A DNA stretch of 64,000 nucleotides, from positions 1 through 64,000 of the forward strand of contig JBFHIJ010000003.1 of assembly GCA_041596515.1 (NCBI GenBank), in the 5' to 3' direction. Shown one piece after another: positions 33,913 through 42,561 of the stretch. This DNA comes from JBFHIJ01 sp041596515 (GTDB taxonomy: Bacteria > Bacteroidota > Ignavibacteria > Kapaibacteriales > UBA2268). Within the stretch, counting starts at the first letter, position 1. The number at the start of each line of letters is the position of its first letter. A model generated the notes under the pieces. That model searched no databases and was not told the DNA's origin. It saw only the letters and a list, made by a program, of their open reading frames with translations. A program made the position numbers and the translations under genes.

Positions 33913-35723
33913 TTTAAACCTCCTTCAAGCTCAGTAATTGCCTTAGCTGCATCGCTGTATGTGCTTTCCATATCTGTCGCCATTCCTGCGGGTGCGTATC
34001 TGGCGAACTCGCAATTTTCAATTATTCCTAAGTATCTATCAGACAAATTAGAATTTATCTTATATTTTGCCAAGGCTTCTGCCGCTTTGTCTTTAGTAAG
34101 TTCTGAAGTGGGAATCGAAAGTTTATCACTTAGATATCCCCATAGAGCTCTTACCATCTCTTCGTAAAATCCGTCAGAGTCATTATCATCAAGATATTTT
34201 TTAACTAAAGCGAGACGCTTTTTGACTACCTTGCTGGCAAACTTGTTTTTCATCGCCATCTTGTCGTTAGAGAATTCTTCATTTTTCTTTTTAGCTACCA
34301 GTACTACTAATACAAAGCCAATAGGAGCCAACAGTAATACATAGAAGAAAGTAGTACCGAAGAAACTCTCTGAATCTTTATAAAGTTTAGCATCAGTTTT
34401 AAGGAATCGAATATCTTTTCCTAAATATTGAATATTCTCTTTGTTTACATTGCTAACGTTGCTGCCTGCCGGTGCATCTTTGCCTTTAGCAATTTTTAAT
34501 GTAAACTGATCGGAGTTTAAAGTTTTATAAGACTTATCACTCAAATCAAAATAACTAAAGTTTATAGGTCCAACTTTAAATTCCCCTGGATTGCGAGGGA
34601 TTATTAAATATTCAAAAACTTTATTCCCGGTAGAACCACCTAAACTTGCCTTTGTATTATCGGCAGTTTTGGGGTCATAAACCTCAAAATCAGGTGGGAA
34701 TTCAATATCCAAAGGCTCTATCATGTTCATATTACCTTTGCCGCTGATTTTTACTTTGAGCGACATAGGCTCATTGGTCGCACCTGCTGTGTTGTCAAAC
34801 CAAGCTTCCATTTTGAAGTCGCCGACTGCACCGGAAAAGCCTAAAGGTGCACCTGGCGGAGTATCTTTTACATTAATGCTAACCGAAGGTGATTTTGCAT
34901 TATATTCAAAGTCCCTATACTCTCCCCTATTAAAGAAGTCATCAAAAAGACTTCTCTGTCTTCTTTGATTGCTTTGTATCCTAAGTCTTGCCTTGAGTAA
35001 AAACTCCATAGGTTCAATTAATAATTTTCCTGTTTTCTGAGGGTAAAGCACTGCTTTTTTTAGCTCATAAACATCATAGCGGACACCATTTACAATTTCG
35101 GCAGATCTTTGAGTTACATCCAAGTCGTCCACCCAAAAGCCATCAAAACCTATTTGAACTTCTTCATTGCCAATAATACTCACTTGTGGATGAATATACA
35201 GCTTGTATGAAGCGTTTATAGCCTCACCAATATATACATCTCGTTTGCTGATATTGGCTTTGATAAATATGTTTTTTTGCAAGAAATCTCTAGCCTGCGT
35301 GCTAATCTGAGATTCTCTGTTTTTAGTTGCTTCTCTTCTTTGCTGTTCAGCTTCCGAAGGAGGTACAACATTTACAGTCAGACTGTTAGACTTGATCGTT
35401 TCGCCCTTGACTCTTATAGAAGCAGGGCTAATGTTATAAGTTCCTTCTTTTGGAGCTACTATGTAATAGGTGTAGCTCAAAGAGCGAGACATTGCACCGT
35501 TTATAATTTGCATACTTTGACTGGTATTAGGCCCTGAGACTACCTTTAGTCCTCTGAAATCCGGGCCTCTGAAGTTCGATGCGTCTTCATCCACAGAGAA
35601 TGATACAGTAAATCTTTCTCCCTGAGTAACAGGATTTTGACTAAGTGACGCTTTAAATTCTGCGGCGTACGCAGAAGCAATCACCAGTATAAAAACAACT
35701 ATGTAGCTACTTATTTTTTTCAT
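33909..35723 (-). CDS. batD: BatD-like protein
   Basis: 604 residues. Signal peptide, then the BatD N-terminal Ig-like domain (FKASLSQNPVTQGERFTVSFSVDEDASNFRGPDFRGLKVVSGPNTSQSM), with a second such region near residues 155-275 and a third near 305-410. A single membrane helix lies near 455-475 (FFYVLLLAPIGFVLVVLVAKK), followed by a cytoplasmic tail with a four-helix character (ALWGYLSDKLSIPTSELTKD). This order is typical for BatD. It lies between batC (40 bp upstream) and batE (4 bp overlap). Bat proteins have been linked to aerotolerance and stress survival; the mechanism is not known. Confidence 0.88.
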   Translation of the reverse strand: MKKISSYIVVFILVIASAYAAEFKASLSQNPVTQGERFTVSFSVDEDASNFRGPDFRGLKVVSGPNTSQSMQIINGAMSRSLSYTYYIVAPKEGTYNISPASIRVKGETIKSNSLTVNVVPPSEAEQQRREATKNRESQISTQARDFLQKNIFIKANISKRDVYIGEAINASYKLYIHPQVSIIGNEEVQIGFDGFWVDDLDVTQRSAEIVNGVRYDVYELKKAVLYPQKTGKLLIEPMEFLLKARLRIQSNQRRQRSLFDDFFNRGEYRDFEYNAKSPSVSINVKDTPPGAPLGFSGAVGDFKMEAWFDNTAGATNEPMSLKVKISGKGNMNMIEPLDIEFPPDFEVYDPKTADNTKASLGGSTGNKVFEYLIIPRNPGEFKVGPINFSYFDLSDKSYKTLNSDQFTLKIAKGKDAPAGSNVSNVNKENIQYLGKDIRFLKTDAKLYKDSESFFGTTFFYVLLLAPIGFVLVVLVAKKKNEEFSNDKMAMKNKFASKVVKKRLALVKKYLDDNDSDGFYEEMVRALWGYLSDKLSIPTSELTKDKAAEALAKYKINSNLSDRYLGIIENCEFARYAPAGMATDMESTYSDAAKAITELEGGLK

Positions 35724-35763
35724 CTTATTTCAAATATTTGTTTCCAAACCCATACTAATGATA

Positions 35764-36705
35764 TTACCAATTCTTCTCTATATTTACTTTTTCGCCTTTT
35801 TTACCTTTCTTGAATTTAATCTTTTGTTGTATTTTTTTCTCTTGATTTTCTAGAGCTTTCAGCATACGCTCAGCATCTTGTTTTGATATTTCATTTTTCT
35901 TACGTTGAGGTTTTTGCTTGTCTTTATCACCTTTTTTGTCTTTATTTTGCTCACCTTGCTGTTGATCTTGGTTTTCTTGTTCTTTTTGGTCTTTATTTTG
36001 CTCACCTTGCTGTTGATCTTGGTTTTCTTGTTCTTTTTTGTCTTTTTGTTCCTGATTCTGCTGTTGCTTATCTTTATCGCCTTTTTTATCTTGATCCTTT
36101 TGTTCCTGATTCTGCTGATCTTTCTTGTCTTGCTGGTCATCCTTATTCTGTTGATCTTTTTTGTCTTGTTTGTCCTTATTCTGTTGGTCTTTTTTCTCCT
36201 GATCTTTTTTGTCTTGGTCTTGGTCCTTATTTTTATCTTTATTTTGCTGTTGTTGCTCCAGCAATTTTGCTTTAGCATATTCTAAATTATAGCGCGCTTC
36301 ATTATCATCAGGATTTATTTTAAGAGCATTTTTATATGCTTCTATACTTGTATTATATTGCTGCTGTTTTAGAAGAGCATTCCCAAGATTGTGATAAGCG
36401 GCAGACTTGGTCATGTCGTCTAAATCTTCGCGAGTCAGATTGTCAAAATATTCAGCAGCTTCTTTATACTTACCTTGCTTGTATAAAGCGTCGCCAATAT
36501 TGAAATTTGCCATTTCTGATTCGTGTTTGGCTTCTTTAGCTTTTCTATACTCCAACTCAGCATCTTCAAATTTCTTTTCGTTATATAGTTGATTGCCTGT
36601 TTCCAAATGAGTATGTTCCACTTCATCAGCAAATGAAATACAAAAAGAAGCGAAGAAAAGAAAAGCAAACGCCACAGTATGTTTCAATATTTTACTCATT
36701 ATCAT
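35764..36705 (-). CDS. batC: BatC-like TPR protein with a Lys/Gln/Asp-rich tail
   Basis: 313 residues. Signal peptide, then three TPR units at ~30-150 (GNQLYNEKKFEDAELEYRKAKE; GDALYKQGKYKEAAEYFDNL; GNALLKQQQYNTSIEAYKNALKINPDDNEARYNLEYAKAKL). Residues ~155-270 are low-complexity, almost only K, Q, D, E, N and G. The end (KNEISKQDAERMLKALENQEKKIQQKIK) is the conserved BatC C-terminal helix. A 51 bp in-frame tandem duplication lies in the tail. The start overlaps the upstream VWA gene by 4 bp; an alternative ATG lies two codons on. Confidence 0.85.
   Translation of the reverse strand: MIMSKILKHTVAFAFLFFASFCISFADEVEHTHLETGNQLYNEKKFEDAELEYRKAKEAKHESEMANFNIGDALYKQGKYKEAAEYFDNLTREDLDDMTKSAAYHNLGNALLKQQQYNTSIEAYKNALKINPDDNEARYNLEYAKAKLLEQQQQNKDKNKDQDQDKKDQEKKDQQNKDKQDKKDQQNKDDQQDKKDQQNQEQKDQDKKGDKDKQQQNQEQKDKKEQENQDQQQGEQNKDQKEQENQDQQQGEQNKDKKGDKDKQKPQRKKNEISKQDAERMLKALENQEKKIQQKIKFKKGKKGEKVNIEKNW
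35941..36042 (-). repeat. 51 bp tandem duplication inside batC
   Basis: Two copies, beginning at 35941 and 35992, differ at only one or two bases. Each encodes 17 residues of the QEN/KDQ-rich tail (core ENQDQQQGEQNKD). Being a multiple of three, the repeat changes linker length without a frameshift. Confidence 0.9.
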
Positions 36706-37742
36706 TTCTTTTCTCCTCCAAATAGATTCATAGAAGTAAGAAGTCTATTTTTGGATTCTGAAAGCATAAATTCCAAAATAAATAACAAAAGTGCAGGAAG
36801 AATAAAGTACATATATCTGCTGATATAGTCAGTATACTCTTTAGAGGCGAACTCTTGCTTCTCCATGCCTGCTATCTCGTCTAATAAGTCTGAGAGTTCC
36901 ATATTTGCAAGCGAAGCTCTGGTAAATCTACCGCCCCCAATTTCAGCTATCTGGGAAAGCATTCCTGCATTAAGTTTTGAAATTACAGTATTGCCGGCAT
37001 TATCTTTATAGTAGGAATCAACTTGGCCATTCCTATATTTTGGTATAGGTGCACCATCTTCCAAGCCCATACCGATTGTATGGATAATAACATTGTTTTC
37101 AAGAGCTTTTTTTGCCATGCCTAAGGCGTCGTCTTCATGGTTTTCGCCATCAGAAATGATAATCAACGCTTTCTGTTTTTTGTTATCTTTCGAAAAAGAA
37201 TCCATAGAAAGTTTGATAGCAGAGCCCAAAGCAGTGCCCTGAGTTTTAATCATTTCTGTGTTTATGCCTGAAAGCAATAGCTTAGCTGCCGAGAAGTCAG
37301 TAGTAAGAGGTAACTGCAAAAATGCATCACCAGCAAACACTACAATGCCGATTCTGTCATTTTCAAGCTTGTCTATTAGCCTACTTACCGCTTGTTTTGC
37401 TCTCTCTAAGCGATTGGGTTTAAGGTCTTCTGCCAGCATAGAGTTAGAAACATCCAGGGCAATCATTACTTCCACCCCTTTGCGTTTTACTTCTTGAAGC
37501 TTAGTGCCAAATTGCGGATTGGCAACACCAACGATAAATAAAGCCGATGCAAATAGAAAAAGTATCATTTTTACTGTCGGCTTATATTTAGAAGTGTTCG
37601 GCATAAGCCTTGCCACCGTGGCAGGATCCCCGAAGAGTTCTAAATTCTTTTTACGCTTCCACCTAAAATATACATAAAGTAAATAAAAAGCGGGAAGCAA
37701 TGCCAAAAGCCATAAAAGTTCTACATGTTCAAACCGAAACAT
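36702..37742 (-). CDS. batA: BatA/BatB-like von Willebrand factor A membrane protein
   Basis: 346 residues from the ATG at 37742, which has GGGAGG 8 nt upstream; an in-frame GTG at 37757 overlaps that site and is less likely. Hydrophobic segments at ~10-25 and ~55-75 anchor the protein, and another lies near the end (MYFILPALLLFILEFML). Between them is a VWA domain with the MIDAS motif MIALDVSNSML, plus a conserved Thr and Asp (TQGTALGSAIKLS; ISDGENHED). Standard Bat operons have BatA and BatB; here there is a single VWA protein before batC. The upstream neighbour is a GWxTD gene, and no MoxR or DUF58 gene is seen. Confidence 0.88.
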   Translation of the reverse strand: MFRFEHVELLWLLALLPAFYLLYVYFRWKRKKNLELFGDPATVARLMPNTSKYKPTVKMILFLFASALFIVGVANPQFGTKLQEVKRKGVEVMIALDVSNSMLAEDLKPNRLERAKQAVSRLIDKLENDRIGIVVFAGDAFLQLPLTTDFSAAKLLLSGINTEMIKTQGTALGSAIKLSMDSFSKDNKKQKALIIISDGENHEDDALGMAKKALENNVIIHTIGMGLEDGAPIPKYRNGQVDSYYKDNAGNTVISKLNAGMLSQIAEIGGGRFTRASLANMELSDLLDEIAGMEKQEFASKEYTDYISRYMYFILPALLLFILEFMLSESKNRLLTSMNLFGGEKK

Positions 37743-37857
37743 TAAAAAACCTCCCACGAGTTCACATTAACTATGGTTCACTGCATTTTTGCAATTACAA
37801 AAATATAAAATCACTATGTGTAAAACAATTTACGAACAAAAAAAGATAAAGGTTCAC

Positions 37858-39132
37858 TTATTCTTCGTATTTATACTTTTCTGTTATTCCCATTGGCGAT
37901 ACTATTCTAAAATCATTCATTCCCGAGTTGTCTACAAAAACGAACTGCCTGTTGTTTTTATATGTCCATACCTCATAGATGTTAGTATCTCCATAGCGCG
38001 AACCTCTCTCTGCATTGCGTGGAGGGCCGTATATTACGTAAATCATCCCCATGTCTGAAAGCCAACCTTCTCGGTGTGATTTGAATTTTCTATTAGAAAA
38101 GGCAATGCGAGAGTAATATTCCTGGAATGCTTCATTTCTTTCTGTTGCAGGCGTCGGGTCTAATTTGTCCCAAAACTCTTTAAATAATTTTTGTTTTGTA
38201 GCTTCATCTGGTGCTTCTTCCATCATTTCTTTTTCCTCCGAGCGGGCTACATATCTGAGCTGACGAATTGATTCATTTATATCTTTTAAGACCATGCCAC
38301 CAATCGTCTGCGAAAACTTGATGGAACGTTTAGCGACTGCCAGTATCTTATCATCGTCCTTAGCGGTAAGAGTTAAAGTATATTTACCTGTTACCATATC
38401 TTTTTGTCTTGGAATTTTGATATACTGTTGGGTTGTCCCAGTGCTAATCTGTTTGGTGATTGCTTCGCTTTCTGAAATAAGTTTATCAGAGTCATCCTTG
38501 ATGTCATAGTAAAAATCAACTGACTCTATCCCTTGCTCGTTATAAATTTCAAAGAATATAAAGAAGCCATCAGTCAAGACACCAATATCATCATTTACAT
38601 GCGGAGTGGCAGTAAATTTCCCATTATTTTCTTCTATTGTGCTTACTAACATAATACCACTCAAAGAAAACTTAAAAGAGTCAAAATCAAGTACTGTCAT
38701 ATTTCTGCTTTTCTCTTTTTCGTTTTTATTTACTTCATCCCTTAGTACTACCTTGACATTGTAATTGCCGGATGGAAGGTGAAGTATAATTTGAGTTGGG
38801 TCAAAGTCTCCATCTCTGCCTTGTGCCTCAAAGTAGTCTTTAGTAACTAAAGTCTGCTCTTTTTTATCTGTAAAGACTTTCCTACCTTTATCATCAAACA
38901 CAGAGACGACTAAATTATATTTAGCTCCATATATCTGATTATTATTGCTAAACATAAGAGATTCGTAAGGAACAAGTACAAATACATCTACCCTTGCAGA
39001 ATCATTTATTTCACCTTTAGATACTATTGCGTCGAAGTAAAAAGGCTCGGAGTTGCCCAGCTCTATATTTTGAGCAAACAAACTCAAACTGTATAAAAAG
39101 AAAGCTATAACTGATAAGTATAAATGTCTCAT
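37858..39132 (-). CDS. GWxTD domain-containing exported protein
   Basis: 424 residues. Signal peptide ends near LSLFAQN. The middle is made of beta-sandwich-like regions. The C-terminal ~110 residues (FKEFWDKLDPTPATERNEAFQEYYSRIAFSNRKF, GWLSDMGMIYVIYGPP, EVWTYKNNRQFVFVD) match the GWxTD domain, here with GWLSD in place of GWxTD. These domains are found in Bacteroidota, Acidobacteria and related phyla; the function is unknown. GAGGAT precedes the ATG. It is codirectional with the Bat genes 100 bp downstream and could be co-transcribed with them. Confidence 0.8.
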   Translation of the reverse strand: MRHLYLSVIAFFLYSLSLFAQNIELGNSEPFYFDAIVSKGEINDSARVDVFVLVPYESLMFSNNNQIYGAKYNLVVSVFDDKGRKVFTDKKEQTLVTKDYFEAQGRDGDFDPTQIILHLPSGNYNVKVVLRDEVNKNEKEKSRNMTVLDFDSFKFSLSGIMLVSTIEENNGKFTATPHVNDDIGVLTDGFFIFFEIYNEQGIESVDFYYDIKDDSDKLISESEAITKQISTGTTQQYIKIPRQKDMVTGKYTLTLTAKDDDKILAVAKRSIKFSQTIGGMVLKDINESIRQLRYVARSEEKEMMEEAPDEATKQKLFKEFWDKLDPTPATERNEAFQEYYSRIAFSNRKFKSHREGWLSDMGMIYVIYGPPRNAERGSRYGDTNIYEVWTYKNNRQFVFVDNSGMNDFRIVSPMGITEKYKYEE

Positions 39133-39290
39133 GTTATCCTCAATGATTGTATTTCATCTTTGACGAAAAGCCTAAAATATTACTGCATTTTGCCACATAC
39201 AAAGATATTAAAATAAATTAGTTACTACTAACCTATATACAATTTGAATGTAGTATTTGTTACAAATATTCTCAATGTTTTGTAAATAAA

Positions 39291-39327
39291 AAGCTCCCGT
39301 CTCTATACTTCAGAAACGGGAGCCTTT
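39291..39327 (-). terminator. Rho-independent terminator after the FG-GAP protein gene
   Basis: On the minus strand, stem AGGCTCCCGT / ACGGGAGCTT with a 15 nt loop, then TTTTTA. It lies 23 bp beyond the stop at 39350. Confidence 0.88.
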
Positions 39328-39349
39328 TACATTATCTATGTTTCTATAT

Positions 39350-41020
39350 TTATATCATCTTCCTAAACATAAACCAGCCTCCTGCAATTACAAATCCGCC
39401 TGCCAAAATTATCAAACCCCATTCCGGCAAAGTAGGTACTACGCCAATATATACCTGATTTGAATAATAAGTTTGTCCTCCTGCTGTCGCGTAGGCTCTT
39501 ACATAATAGCCGGGACCAACTGCTAAATTTGTAGCATTGGAAGAAAATGTAAAACTACCGGAAATGTGCGCCCCCAGAGCCGTAATGCCCTGATTACTTC
39601 CTAAAGTTGGATTTTGAGAAGTGCTCCAAACTATACCATGTTCAGTATAGGCTACATTATTAAGGGAAGTTATGGATGCGTCAACGCTATAATCTGAGTT
39701 GTTATTTTTTGTAATATTTGTGATTTCTGAAGCAATTGCAAATCCAAATAAGAAAATACTGCCTGTTTCGCCCAAATTGTTTTGACCTACCATAAAATCA
39801 CTGTATGGTGAACTGGCTATCGCGTAATTCCCTGAAACAGTTACCCTATAGCCAAACATGTCGCTTTGCGCTATATCGCTGGGAACTATTATTTGTGTTT
39901 CGGACCAAATACCGTTCTGTTTGTCAAGCTTGTAAGCTCCACCGGAATTGTTTTTGCTATAAGCGCCAACAATAGCATAATCATCGGAAATCGATACAGC
40001 GCAACCATATCTATGTGAGGTGTTTCTATCCGAGGCAACAATTTTTTGTTGTTGACCCCAGTTATTGCTTCCACCTTGATCTTTATAAAAGATATAAGCA
40101 CTGCCAGCGTGTTCCTTAAAGTCTAACCCATCAGCATCATAGCTTTGACCATAGGCTCCAACAATAGCGTAGTTGCCGGATATTGAGACTGAAACACCGA
40201 ACCAATCTTCTGCTGTTTTATTATTTAAGGCAACAATTTTTTGTTGTTGACCCCAGTTATTGCTTCCACCTTGATCTTTGTAATATATGTAAGCCCCACC
40301 GTAGTGAGTAATAGCACCTTCATTTTTGTGTGGAGCGCCAACTATGGCGTAGTTGCCTGAAATAGATACAGAGTAACCATACCAGTCGCCAGCCTCTCTA
40401 TCCGAAGCTTCAATTTTTTTAACTTCTGCCCAGCTTCCATTTTGTCTTTCAAAGATATAAGCACAGCCTATGCCGGCATCCTTACCATGAGCGCTAACAA
40501 TTGCGTAATCACAGGAAACGGATGTTGAATATCCAAAACGATCGCCTGTATCTCTATCTGAAGCAACAATTTTTTGAACTTCTACCCAACTTCCATTCTG
40601 TCTTTCAAAGATATAAACACTACCGGAACTGATAAACTCATTATTACCATCAACATCATGATCTTCTCTTTCAGCTCCTACAAACGCGTAATTCCCCGAG
40701 ATAGCCACAGATATACCAAAAGCATCGTTTTCTGCTCTATCACTGGCAACAATTTTCTGAACTTGAGTCCAAACACCATTCTGTTTTTCAAATATATATG
40801 CACTGCCTGCATCTTTCAAAGAATCTTGTTCCAAAGCATTTTCATCTTCAGTCCATGCACCAACTATAGCGAAGTTGTCTGAAATTGATACAGATATTCC
40901 ATACATATCATTTGCTTCTATTTCCAAAGCATTGGCTTTGATTAATTCGTCCCAAGTCTGTGCTTGCAGACTGCTTGAGAGAAGCACAACAGATACAATC
41001 AAAAAAGATAAAATTCTCAT
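39350..41020 (-). CDS. FG-GAP repeat secreted protein with IPTL-CTERM sorting signal
   Basis: 556 residues. Signal peptide (ILSFLIVSVVLLSSSLQA). About seven FG-GAP repeats of ~55-60 residues follow between 30 and 410, each with a core such as FGISVSISGNYAIVGA...SAYIFERQNGSWVEVQKIVASD. This predicts a seven-bladed propeller. A fibronectin-like region comes next (~415-515). The last ~27 residues are PTLPEWGLIILAGG, a hydrophobic helix, and a basic end (FRKMI), which matches the IPTL-CTERM signal for exosortase-type processing. There is no T9SS domain. No exosortase gene is in the window. Repeat units are also similar in DNA, for example 40030-40090 and 40225-40285. Confidence 0.85.
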   Translation of the reverse strand: MRILSFLIVSVVLLSSSLQAQTWDELIKANALEIEANDMYGISVSISDNFAIVGAWTEDENALEQDSLKDAGSAYIFEKQNGVWTQVQKIVASDRAENDAFGISVAISGNYAFVGAEREDHDVDGNNEFISSGSVYIFERQNGSWVEVQKIVASDRDTGDRFGYSTSVSCDYAIVSAHGKDAGIGCAYIFERQNGSWAEVKKIEASDREAGDWYGYSVSISGNYAIVGAPHKNEGAITHYGGAYIYYKDQGGSNNWGQQQKIVALNNKTAEDWFGVSVSISGNYAIVGAYGQSYDADGLDFKEHAGSAYIFYKDQGGSNNWGQQQKIVASDRNTSHRYGCAVSISDDYAIVGAYSKNNSGGAYKLDKQNGIWSETQIIVPSDIAQSDMFGYRVTVSGNYAIASSPYSDFMVGQNNLGETGSIFLFGFAIASEITNITKNNNSDYSVDASITSLNNVAYTEHGIVWSTSQNPTLGSNQGITALGAHISGSFTFSSNATNLAVGPGYYVRAYATAGGQTYYSNQVYIGVVPTLPEWGLIILAGGFVIAGGWFMFRKMI

Positions 41021-41139
41021 TCAATATTACCAGTATAGATAAAAAACAAATATAGCACAATTAGCGTTATAATCTTAGCTGGATTTAAACCCAATATTAC
41101 ATATTACTTGATATTTATTATAATACAATATTTTGTAAA

Positions 41140-41275
41140 TGTTCATTTTGCAAGGGGTTGAAACCTCTTGTTCAACAAGTAATTACGTAATTTTTTATTA
41201 CAGAGCAAGTGAGCATGCTCCATATTTCTATAGTCATTAAAGTATTTTTGTTGACATCTGATAACGATTTCGACA
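41140..41275 (-). repeat. MITE-like intergenic element, copy 4 (diverged ends)
   Basis: Reverse-orientation copy that keeps GCAAGGGGTTGAAACCTCTT, TTCAACAAGTAATTACGTAA, TTACAGAGCAAGTGAGCATG and TGACATCTGATAACGATTTC. Its left end is no longer clear. It lies in the 355 bp gap between the FG-GAP gene and the GT9 gene; the rest of that gap holds nothing recognisable. Confidence 0.75.
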
Positions 41276-41375
41276 TTATGCGACAGTTCGTGTCTGTTAA
41301 GTATATGCTAATCTTTAGCAAAACCTAGTTTTTCCATAGATATAACCGCCATATTCCTTATTTTTGCTTCTAATA

Positions 41376-42470
41376 ATGAGTATTTGGAAGAACATAGAAC
41401 TATACATAAGAAACAAGATAACGTCTTCGCTTTCTTATCATTCATATCAGCAAGAAATAAGTGAGCCTGCTGCTGTGTTTACCAATGCGAATGTCAAACG
41501 ACTATTAGTTTTGAGGCAGGACAGGATAGGCGACGTTCTTGTGTCTGTACCTATCCTTCAGGAAATACGCAAAGCACTACCCAATGCTCAAATTGATATA
41601 TTACTCAGTCATAGAAACTATGGTGCAAAGAGGGCTTTTGAACCTTTTTGTAATAAGTTTTATAAATATGGTAAAAACGCACTTGACAATATAGTGCTGC
41701 TTAAAAAGCTACGACATAGAAAATATGATTTAGTATTGGATCTCTACGACAATGCTTCCACCACATCTTCTCTTATTGTAAAACTTGCAAAGCCCAAATA
41801 TTCTTTAGGAATCGAGAAAGCCAATGCTCATGTCTACTCACATCTGGTTCCTCTACTTAATAAACAAGAACACCATATTGTAGACAGGATAACAAATCTG
41901 CTATTACCATTTTATATAAAGCCTGACAAAAAATATTTAAATCTTGCATATCCGATTTCAGATGAGGATAAAATTTTTGCCCAAAATCTTCTTGGTAAAA
42001 AATGTAAATTTAGATTTGGAATAAATCTTTCCGGCTCTACTCGTAATAAGTTCTGGGGTTTAGAAAATCATATAAGCTTGATTAATAAATTAAGTTCTTC
42101 ACGACCTGACTATGAAATAGTCTGTTTTGGAACAGAAGATTACTCTTATGAGTTAACTCAGATTGAAAAGCAAACCTCTGCATTAATTGCACCCAAAGTT
42201 TCTTCTATCCACGAATGGGCATGCCTTTTAAGCACAGTAGATATGCTTATGACACCGGATACCGCCGCCGTGCATCTGGCAGCAGCATGGAAAATCCCGG
42301 CATTATGTATGTACGAACTTTCCGGACAAGAGTTTGCAGGCATACCATGGACGCCATACAATTCCCCACACATCTTACTGAGCACCGAAAGTGGCTCTCT
42401 TACTTCCATCAAAATAAATGATGTTCTATACAGCATCTACGAACTTGAAAAGAAATATCAAGCAATGTAA
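41376..42470 (+). CDS. Glycosyltransferase family 9 (heptosyltransferase-like)
   Basis: 364 residues from the ATG at 41376; an upstream in-frame TTG at 41364 is less likely. GT9 motifs: VKRLLVLRQDRIGDVLVSVPILQEIRKALPNAQIDILLS at the N-terminus, KYSLGIEKANAH in the middle, FRFGINLSGSTRNKFW at the start of the C-terminal nucleotide-sugar domain, and DMLMTPDTAAVHLAAAWKIPALCMY near the end. The family adds heptose or similar sugars to lipopolysaccharide core on the inner face of the cytoplasmic membrane. It is a lone gene here, with no LPS cluster around it, so the sugar and acceptor are unknown. Confidence 0.87.
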   Translation: MSIWKNIELYIRNKITSSLSYHSYQQEISEPAAVFTNANVKRLLVLRQDRIGDVLVSVPILQEIRKALPNAQIDILLSHRNYGAKRAFEPFCNKFYKYGKNALDNIVLLKKLRHRKYDLVLDLYDNASTTSSLIVKLAKPKYSLGIEKANAHVYSHLVPLLNKQEHHIVDRITNLLLPFYIKPDKKYLNLAYPISDEDKIFAQNLLGKKCKFRFGINLSGSTRNKFWGLENHISLINKLSSSRPDYEIVCFGTEDYSYELTQIEKQTSALIAPKVSSIHEWACLLSTVDMLMTPDTAAVHLAAAWKIPALCMYELSGQEFAGIPWTPYNSPHILLSTESGSLTSIKINDVLYSIYELEKKYQAM

Positions 42471-42506
42471 AATGTGATTTTATTATCGGTATGTAACGTC
42501 CTAAAA

Positions 42507-42540
42507 TAAGCCGTAAGTATTTTACAACTCACGGCTTTTA
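42507..42540. terminator. Bidirectional terminator between convergent genes
   Basis: Stem AAGCCGTAAGT / AACTCACGGCTT (one mismatch) with a 7 nt loop, T-run after it on the plus strand and TATTTTAG on the other. It serves the GT9 gene and the propeller gene. Confidence 0.85.
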
Positions 42541-42561
42541 CTTTAGGTTATATTTACTTTA

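Noticed and set aside
35859..36285. Three overlapping open frames on both strands across 35859-36285
   Set aside because: They are shadows of the K/Q/D-rich low-complexity tail of batC; compositional bias removes stop codons in the other frames.
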